Of a DNA stretch of 64,000 nucleotides, positions 56,413 through 64,000 are shown piece by piece. A program made the translations under genes and the position numbers. The notes beneath the pieces are model-generated. The model was given only the letters and a program-made list of their open reading frames with translations. It was not told the DNA's origin and did no database searches. The stretch is from Grammothele lineata (taxonomy: Eukaryota; Basidiomycota; Agaricomycetes; Polyporales; Polyporaceae). The stretch lies in NCBI GenBank assembly GCA_002150815.3, contig NDFF03000092.1:248001-312000 (forward strand). The letters are read 5' to 3'. The number at the start of each line of letters is the position of its first letter. The stretch's first letter is position 1.

Positions 56413-58737
56413 TCACAACGCATTCACACCCTCGCGCTCGAGCACGGCTGTCACCTCCGGGAACCGGGGCGTGATTGCGCACGAGAATGTCGGCGGAGTT
56501 CTGTCGATCGCCATGCCCCATATATACGTCAATAAAAGTCATAAACTTCTCCTACCACGTGTAAGAGAGGAGAAGAAAAGGGGGAACTTACAGTACGAGT
56601 CCCCCATCACGGAAGTCGTCCGGGTCGGGCGTGATCTCCATCCCCGTCGCGGGGTCCTTGGCCTTTCGGATGTCAAATGCCCACAGGAGGCACGCGATGT
56701 CGATGAAGAGCGACTGGTTCGCGAAGTTATATCCGGCGCAGATCCTTCCAGCGCGCGCCATTCCCAAGCGAAGTCAATAGCCGGCGCGCGCAAGGAGAGG
56801 GAGCGCGACCCACCGTCGCCCAAAGCCGTACGTGACGTGCCCCATGTTGTGTGTGTCCGGGGGCGCGACCTCGTTCTTGCCTTCCACGTCGAGGAAACGC
56901 TCGGGCCGGAAGACGTCGCCGTCCGGGAAGACGTCCGGGTCGCTGCGTGCCCAACACGTCATCACTTCGCCCGTCAAGTCCTTCACTCTCGCGCGAGCGT
57001 GCGCGCGCCAACGTACCGGTTCATCGCCCTGTAGAAAGGGTGGTCAGCATCGCCTTCTTCCACCCTCGTCTGCTCGCTCTGACAGAGCAATAGCGGAATG
57101 CGTGCGCGCGTGACGCGTCGACTCGGAGACTCTAGGTTGGGCTGGGACCGGCGAAGCCGGACACGGACACGGCGCGGGGCACAAAGAAAGCGAGTACGGA
57201 AGGTACGGTGACGGCACGCGAGGAGCGAGAAGCGATGAGGGAGAGGGCGAGAGAGACGCGGACGGGGACGGGCGCGTAGAAAACTGTGAGCTACGTAAGC
57301 GCTCTGCGCTCGGCTGGACGCTGGGGGCCCGCCTCGCCGGCTCGGCCGGCCCCTGCACTAAGTCCCGAAACAAAGCTGGAAACCCAGGAACCCACCATAT
57401 ATTCTCAATCACAGTTGCACCCTTCGGGATGAAGTACCCCTCATACACGTCGTCCTCCGAGGTCCTTCTAGGAACGCCGAGCGGGCCGACCATACGCCAG
57501 CGAAGGGCTTCTCTGACGCACGCGCGCACGTACGGCAGGCTATCGCGATCCGCAAACGACGGCGCGCGCTCGCGCCCGACGACTGCATCGAGCTCCGCCT
57601 GTGCGCGGGCCTGGGCGGAGGGGTGGAGGACCATCGCGAGGATGAAGATGATAAGGTGGCCCGCTGTCTACGTGTACGAACCAAGCAGTCAGAAGTGGTG
57701 CGAACGGGTGGGAGAGGGTAAGGAAGGCCGCACTTACCGTCTCCGCGCCGGCCCCGAACATGTTCCCCGCGAGCCACGCCATCTGCCTCATATCGCACCC
57801 GTGCCGCTCTCTCCCTTCCACCAGCCCCGCGACAAAGCTCTTCCCTGACGCTTCGTCGCCCGCCTTCGCCCTCTGCATCGTGTCTTCGACGAACCGCACA
57901 AACATGTCCGTGTCGTGCTTGTGCCAGCGCTCGGCCCACGCCTTCCACGGCACAAGCCCGGTCCAGGAGGGGATGTGCTTGAGGAAGGGGAGTGACTCGA
58001 CGAGAAAGCGGCACGGAAGAACGGAGGAGGAGATACGGTTCGTGTGTTCGTGGATCTGGTGTACGAGCGGGTTGTTGGGCTCGAGCCGGTCCCAGCCGTA
58101 TATTGCGGAGAGGATCGAGGATGCGGCAGACCTATGGAGATGGTCAGGATAGAACTATACGAGCAGGAGGCACTTACCGCATGAGGTGCTCGCGCCAGTC
58201 CGAAGCATCGGCGAGAAGGTCAGTGACTAAGGCGTAGGCCTCCTTAGTCTGCACGGATTGGTACTTCTTGCAAGCCGTAAAGCTGAACTCCTCGTGGGAC
58301 GCCCTGCGCATGCGCTGCCAAAGCTTCCCATACGCCGTAAACACTAGAAACACACCCCCAGTTAATATCTCTCCTGCCACGATGCTCTTTGGGCGGTCGC
58401 TATAGATCGCGGAACGGCGGTCCAAGAGGTCCGCGGCGACCTTGTGCGTGTTGAGGACGATGATCGTTTGGCCGGCCATGTTGAGCGAGAATATGGGGCC
58501 GTACTTGCGCGCCCATTCGGTGTACTGGAGCCATGCGCGGCTCTTGACGTCGAAGACGTTGCCCAAGAGGGGAATCCCGGGAGGCCCGGGCGGGAATTTG
58601 CGCTGGAGGAGGGCGGCGCGACCGAGGAGGTAGACAATGTAGAGCAAGAGAACCGCTCCTATGCCCAATGCCACATAAGACATCTCTGAGAGGCGATGAA
58701 GATGAGGCACAAATTGTGTGCTCCGAGAAGAATCCAT
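56413..58737 (-). CDS. Cytochrome P450 (O-methylsterigmatocystin oxidoreductase-like), 535 aa
   Basis: Seven exons (58178-58737, 57738-58131, 57396-57667, 57017-57028, 56814-56942, 56592-56744, 56413-56500). A membrane anchor at residues about 20-40 (ALGIGAVLLLYIVYLLGRAA) is followed by the hinge KFPPGPPGIPLLGN. The I-helix is AGNMFGAGAETTAGHL, with the acid-Thr pair present. ExxR is EALR, the PERF motif FRPERFLD. The heme loop is YGFGRRICAGYNFAN, with Tyr in place of the usual first Phe. Exon 4 is 12 nt (part of WAMNR) and sits beside a 367-nt intron (57029-57395). The family is expanded in wood-decay fungi and oxidises aromatics or xenobiotics; the exact substrate is unknown. MSYVALGIG at 58683 is a possible second start. 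Shares a divergent promoter with the reductase gene. Confidence 0.92.
57017..57028 (-). other. 12-nt micro-exon of the P450 gene
   Basis: GGCGATGAACCG between a TTTCTACAG acceptor and a GTACGT donor. It supplies the end of ENIWAMNR before DPDVFPDGDVFRPERF, a motif expected in the family. Confidence 0.85.
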
Positions 58738-58817
58738 GCCTCGACAGGAAGAGATGCAGGGCTTGAGGGTAGCAAGAGTGCTGAGTGTCAGTGGTCATGT
58801 CCACGTTAGGTTTGTTC

Positions 58818-58824
58818 TATATAT
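58818..58824 (-). promoter_or_regulatory. TATA box of the P450 gene
   Basis: ATATATA on the minus strand, about 85 bp before the ATG. Confidence 0.5.
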
Positions 58825-59447
58825 TCACACGGACTTGTCTCGTCGATAGTACGGTGAGACACTAAAGGCGCATGCGCATGTCATCGGAGCTGCTGTCAAG
58901 ATGAAGTTCAGGGGAGAGCTGAGGCGTGTGAGCGGGTATGACAGGCAACCACAGATTTGCTGAAGCGTAGCTGTAAGGCGATGCGATTCTCCAGTACGTT
59001 GGCGGAAACCCAAATCATCAACGAGGTGCTGAGAGGAGAAGTAGAGGTAGGAACCACTTCCTGGTTCCATATCACCTACACCGGATCTGTGCCTGTACCG
59101 TGCCCAGGTCCGCAATGTTCAATAGATGACGGGAGGAGAGACGGAAGAGCGACATCTCCATTTTGAGAGCCTCTCCGAACCAAGCGCCCATCCCTGGGAC
59201 AGGGCGCAAGCGCCGAATGCTCACTGGACAGCAACCACGATGAGTGCCGCCCGGTACTCCGAGCGGGCATTCGAAGTCTCTCGTCCGTCCAATTGCATTC
59301 ACCACTCGAGCAGAGTCTCCACCGCCGCAGGCAGCTACCCCTTCTCATTCGCCATGCCTCCTCTGACCCCAATCGCCTCATGTGCTCCATCTCTCCGAGT
59401 CGGCCTTTCACCATTTGCTTTCGGAGAGCAGTTCTTCGCGACTAGAG

Positions 59448-59455
59448 TATAAAAA
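59448..59455 (+). promoter_or_regulatory. TATA box of the aldo-keto reductase gene
   Basis: TATAAAAA about 105 bp before the ATG at 59558. It argues against the in-frame ATG at 59459, which would leave almost no leader. Confidence 0.6.
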
Positions 59456-59557
59456 GGTATGGCGAGGGCGAACGATCAAACTCAACGCCCAGTCTCTGTA
59501 AGCGTTCGTGCAGCTATCCTCGTATCTCGCTCCCATCCACACCTGAGCACATCCACG

Positions 59558-60980
59558 ATGGCCCTCTACGCCCCCGCCCCCGAGCCTCCGACCAAGCTCG
59601 GCTACTACCGCAAGTTTGCGCCCCGCGCCGCCATCCACGTCTCGCCCCTCTGCCTTGGTGGCATGAGCATCGGCGACAAGTGGACCGAGTTCGGCATGGG
59701 TTCCATGGACAAGCAGGCCTCCTTCAAGCTGCTCGACGCTTTCTACGAAGCCGGCGGCAATTTCATCGACACCGCCAACCAATAGTACGCGGGCTCGCTT
59801 TTGAACCTTAATATATTTACCTCTGACCTGACCTGCCTGTTTTGTCTTTCAGCCAGGACGGCTCGTCAGAGGCGTTCATTGGCGAGTGGGCGGAGGCTCG
59901 CGGTATCCGCGACCAGCTCATCCTCGCTACCAAGGTGCGTCCTCTGCATCTGGGTAGGTACGCACGTTGTGCTAACCTCGTGCCTCTCAGTATACGAACA
60001 ACTTCCGTCGAGGTGATGATACCCTCAAGCAGAAGGTGAACTACACCGGCAACAACATCAAGTCGCTCATGCTCTCCGTTGAGGAGAGCCTCAAGCGCTT
60101 CCGCACACACTATATCGACCTCCTCTACGTTCACTTCTGGGACAACGCGACCGACGTCGAAGAGATTATGGATGGCCTCCACAATCTCGTCGTCGCCGGC
60201 AAGGTCCTCTACCTAGTACGTGCCCTTTCTGCTCGCTCGCACCTATCAATCACCACTCACATCGTTTCAAGGGCGTGTCAAACGTGCCCGCATGGATGGT
60301 TGTCAAAGCGAACGCCTACGCGCGGCAGCATGGCAAGACGCCCTTCGTGTGCTACCAAGCGCCCTGGTCCGTGCTCCAGCGCGAGATCGAGCGCGAGGTG
60401 CTCCCGATGTGCATATCTGAGGGCCTCGCCGTCACCGTCTTCAACGTCCTCGCGGGCGGGCACGTCCGGAGCGACGCCGAGGAGGCCCAACGACGCCAAA
60501 CGGGCGAGAAGGGCCGCACGGTCATGGGCATGCCGTGGGAGCGCTCTCCCGAAGAGCGCAAGGTGTGCCAGGTGCTGGAGCGGATCGCGAAGGAGGTCGG
60601 GACGCAGCATGTGAGCGCTGTCGCGATTGCGTATATCATGCAGAAGGCGCCGTATGTCGTGCCGATTGTGGGAGGGAGGAAGGTCGAGCACCTGATGGCG
60701 AACGTGGAGGCGCTCTCGCTCGACCTCACGGAGGCGCATGTAAAGGCCATCGAGGACGCGAACCCGTATAACCCTGGATATCCTTGGGACATCACTGTGA
60801 GTCTCTCCACAACTGTATCCTCTCCCACGCGCGGCTCGTAGGTGCACATCTAGGTACTGACGAGGGACATCACGCACGCAGGGCTACTTCGGACAGCGCC
60901 CCTTCCTTCTCACGGCACAAGCTAAGATGATACCCCAGCCGCTTCCGCAGCCCATCAAGCCCTCCGCCTTTCGACAGTAG
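59558..60980 (+). CDS. Aldo-keto reductase, aryl-alcohol dehydrogenase type, 385 aa
   Basis: NADPH-dependent reductase of the AKR9 group (aryl-alcohol dehydrogenase / norsolorinic-acid-reductase-like). Five exons (59558-59784, 59853-59934, 59991-60215, 60272-60796, 60882-60980). The fold is read as LCLGGMSIGDKW, NFIDTANQYQDGSSEAFIG (Asp and Tyr of the catalytic tetrad; the Tyr codon is split by an intron), ILATKYTNNFRRG (Lys), and IDLLYVHFWD (His). Cofactor-loop motifs are GVSNVPAWMV and VPIVGGRKVEHL. In ligninolytic fungi such enzymes recycle aryl aldehydes and alcohols. It is divergently paired with a P450 through 820 bp, which suggests co-regulation in aromatic turnover or detoxification. 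No signal peptide, so cytosolic. Confidence 0.92.
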
Positions 60981-63900
60981 CTCTCCCCTGTTTCTACGGA
61001 ACGGGGGGTTGGGGTTCGTACGCGACTGTCGTCGGACCCTCAAAGCCGAAAGATGCTGCGCTTTCGGGCGACATGATCGGAGGCGGTGAGTACCAGCGTG
61101 CTGGGCGCGGGCGTGAACTTGAAGGCGTGGGGAGCCCGACGCGGAGAGGACTTTCTTGTTGCAGTGTACATTGTACAGTAACATAGACCTCATACGCGCA
61201 CCTGCGCGTAATCACATAGGCAGCATGAATCATCATGGGAAAACCCCGACGCACTCTTCTACACGACACAGGCTAATATTGATCATGCTATCCCAATACT
61301 GAGAGAGAATACCATATGGTGAGAGAGGATGCCAAATGGTGAGATTGGATGCCAGTCAGTCAGGCGGTCTGCTTCGATACATCTCAGAATATGAGCCGAG
61401 AAGCGAGCCTTCGCAATACAAGATAGAAGGCTGTAGATCATTGTTTCATTGAAACCCCGCGTCCGTGAGATCACACGTCGTATTCACTTGCCCCGCATGT
61501 TCTCGATGTCTTTTCAAGTTCTAGAGATTCCCGAACCCGATACGGGGAAACTTGCTCGGTCACTGTGTATTCTTACGTGCCCTTGCCTACGCCTTCACAT
61601 CCCACTTGGGCTCTCTCCGTCTTACGCAGCTCTGTGCCTGCATGCGCGTTGTGACGTGAGGACCTCCGTAAAGCTCCAAATATTCCTACGATCTGGTACG
61701 GAAATCAATGCGCATCTCGGCGCGAGAGTACTGGTGCGCTGCGCGCAGGTACGTGAAGGACATTGCTGGCCGAGACAATACATACGACGACACTACGCGT
61801 CGGGAGATTCCTACCATCTTTCACAGGCAGCACAGTGAGAGTAAACGACACGAGATCTCTTCCATGTTGGGCGATCCTCCGTGCAAAGTCGGACTGTGGC
61901 ACGAACTGTGTCTTTCCATAGCAAACAGCTAGAGCAGACACTGATGCGAGCAGCGCGAGTCACTGTTCGCACGTAACAAACGCAGCAACTTCGCAACGTA
62001 GGCTCGCGATATCTCCAAAGACATCATGTTCACTGCGCGTGGAGTCAGAGTCTAACTGATAGACCCATCTCTCCCTTGGTCCGCGACAAAGACAAGACTT
62101 ACGCAAACACAGGCGCGCCAGAATGCACCGAACATTGGACTACCCATGCAATTACGATAGAAATGAAGTGAGCGTCGCGCCCCCGCGCAGCGGCTCGCTC
62201 GCCGTCCCCACATCCTCCCGGGTATGATGGTCAAGTTGTACGAAACATCTTGGCCGTCAGGCGTCCCGTACAGCGAGACGTCCAGGCGCATCTCCGTCTT
62301 GACCCCATTCCCATCTCGAAGAGCAGTACAACGTACTCGCAACAATCTATCAGGGGATTCCGTACGCCAAGGCCGAGCTATCTCAGCTCTAGACACAGTC
62401 GGACCCTGACCTCTCGGCGCGCTCGAGCCAAACAGATAGATCACAATTGCCTCGGCGAGGGCGTCATTGCAACTCGAGACCTGACTTTACAATGGCGATC
62501 TCGCGCGCGCACCTCAGACTAGGAAATATGTATTCAAGTGTCGATACCACCCCTTAGCACAGTCGCACAGGTCCTGATCCCACCCCTTAGCGTATGGGCG
62601 ACTGAGGTACCTGATCTCACCCCGTAGTACTCAGCTAAGGCGCGGAATCAGGGTATCTACACTCACTAGTCTCTGTCGCGGACGCAGCGCGGCGCGCCTG
62701 AGCTACTCCAGTAAGCTTGCAGAAAGCTATACGTGGGCAACAGAGGCCACCGCAGTCGGGCTTCCTTCGGCCGACCTGTCCCGGAGGAATGACGTACCTG
62801 ACATGCGGCGCGCTGACAGCGGCGTAGCAGCGCTGTTGGGTGCGCGCTCGTGGAGGGCAAGCCTGAGTGAGTCGCGGGACGCGCGTGCGGTTCATGAATG
62901 TGGGCTATTGGCTGGCGCGACCCGGTCGGAGAATGTGGAGGGGCGCGGGCCAATCGCGGCGGGGCGCTCCCTTCGCGCGGGGTGAGCATTGGGCCTACTT
63001 GGAGCAGTCGCGATGACTGAGATGCTTCGTTGAGCGTGAGTACTGAGTACTGTGTGGTTGAGCTCGCGGAAGTACAAAACCGTGTGTACGGAGGCGAAGC
63101 GCAACGGACACTGAATTGGATATCGGATGTCTGGATATCGTTACGCTTCTGCGGTCTGCGCTGAGGGCGGGAGTATTGGCACTTTCGTGGCAGGTCTGGC
63201 GGCAAAAGGACTAGTACCCTTCCAGCCCCATCGACGGCGCACCCACGTATTATGATCCTGCCTTTTTCAAAACACAGATATGAGCAGAACATTATTTGAG
63301 ACTCTCTGGGGGCTCGTGCGTACCTTCGCGCCTGCCTCTCGTCGAGAGAACCTTGGTCGTTATCACCGGTCTCCTCTGACACCGGCCCGTAGTGTTTCCT
63401 AACATGTACTTTGCGACCGTCACGTACATCAAGTTCAACGGGCGCCACCGATTCCTTCCACCGCGCGAGCGGAACGCCCAGCGCCCCGGTCGCAGATATT
63501 GCACAACTTTATCTAGTGATGACACCGTGGTTCTCGGTACGAAGTTTGACCTTCTCAGTCCGGACGGGGGCTTGGTATTCTGGCCTGACATCCCGGCCGG
63601 CCTAGAGTTTTGACATGCTGAAACAACTCCTATTCCGCGAAGAGTCACTGGGTACCGACGAGCATCCTGAGTTGTGTCACGACTCACAAAGGTAAAGGGA
63701 AACTAAGTTCCCGAATCAAGTGCTATTAGTAGCTGCTTGCATTTGGCGCTGGGACTCACCAACTCTCGAAGTCTCACGTATGCCCAAGATAGCAGAGACA
63801 AAAACAGTGAACTTCTATTTCATCCATCCACACAAGATAGACCACTTCGTGTCCCTATGAGTGAATGTTCTACCTCGGAATATCGTGTCTTCCGTGCATG

Positions 63901-64000
63901 TTCCGAGCCTAGGACGAATACGCTATGCTCAAGGTTGAACTGCCACCGTTATGTGGTAACGCTTATGAAGGGGGGTATCTTATCATTTAATACCTAGTCC
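60981..64000. other. 3-kb region without a supported gene
   Basis: Open frames exist on both strands (for example 61449-61838 + and 62666-63448 -), but none has a recognisable domain or consistent exon pattern. A three-unit imperfect repeat lies at about 62535-62640. A frame at 63392-63613 (+) ending FDLLSPDGGLVFWPDIPAGLEF looks slightly protein-like and might be an exon of a gene I cannot complete. Confidence 0.45.
62535..62640 (+). repeat. Imperfect tandem repeat, three units of about 37 bp
   Basis: Units share the pattern GAT(C)xCACCCCxTAGxxx...GAC/AxTxAG, around CCACCCCTTAGC (two copies) and TCACCCCGTAG (third copy). Confidence 0.5.

Larger units (their letters stand above)
58738..59557. 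other. Divergent promoter region, P450 / aldo-keto reductase, 820 bp
   Basis: Contains TATA boxes for both genes (58818-58824 for the minus strand, 59448-59455 for the plus strand). No coding motif recognised. Confidence 0.65.

Noticed and set aside
62666..63448. 260-codon open frame on the - strand
   Set aside because: Low-complexity, changing composition along its length, no recognisable family and no neighbouring exon signals.

Overview
This window looks like genomic DNA of an agaricomycete (mushroom-forming basidiomycete) fungus, probably a polypore. Genes are compact and rich in short introns (mostly 45-90 nt, GT...AG), codons are GC-rich, and several protein families are typical of that group: DUF6533 membrane proteins, F-box proteins with a Cys-rich motif after the box, and WW-plus-transmembrane proteins. 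I saw no rRNA, tRNA, CRISPR array or intact transposon. Gene models were spliced by hand; for most of them the exon phases add up to one open frame.

Layout. 0-3.3 kb: two degenerate DUF6533-family genes (-) around a 25-nt G run. 3.5-7.5 kb: sulfite oxidase (-), a mitofissin/Atg44 (DUF1748) gene (+), an alpha/beta hydrolase (+). 9.3-14.3 kb: an F-box protein (+) and the DNA-repair enzyme Apn1 (+), the latter with 17-nt and 8-nt exons. 14.6-18 kb: a coiled-coil protein (-) and a polysaccharide-deacetylase family protein (+). 18.2-25 kb: a cytochrome P450 (-), a La/xRRM (LARP7/Pof8-like) protein (+), an unknown protein (-). 25.8-33.1 kb: an NAD(P)-binding protein (-), an MFS sugar transporter (+), a pepsin-type protease (-) whose frame closes only with a one-nucleotide exon.

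34.8-45.8 kb is the most unusual part. Three paralogues of a WW-domain protein with C-terminal membrane helices lie in one orientation, separated by an HMG-box gene and a small unknown gene. The middle paralogue is joined in frame to the HMG-box reading frame across an intron that contains the HMG frame's own stop codon.

45.9-61 kb: a proline-rich NADAR-domain protein (+), two tandemly duplicated MFS sugar transporters (-), the upstream copy having an early TAG, the ubiquitin-like NEDD8/Rub1 (-), and a P450 (-) sharing a divergent promoter with an aryl-alcohol-dehydrogenase-like aldo-keto reductase (+). 61-64 kb holds no gene I can support.

The genes do not form one pathway. Possible functional links are the P450/aldo-keto reductase pair (aromatic-compound turnover) and the transporter duplication. 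The rest are housekeeping genes (sulfite oxidation, mitochondrial fission/mitophagy, base-excision repair, RNA chaperoning, neddylation) mixed with lineage-specific families.
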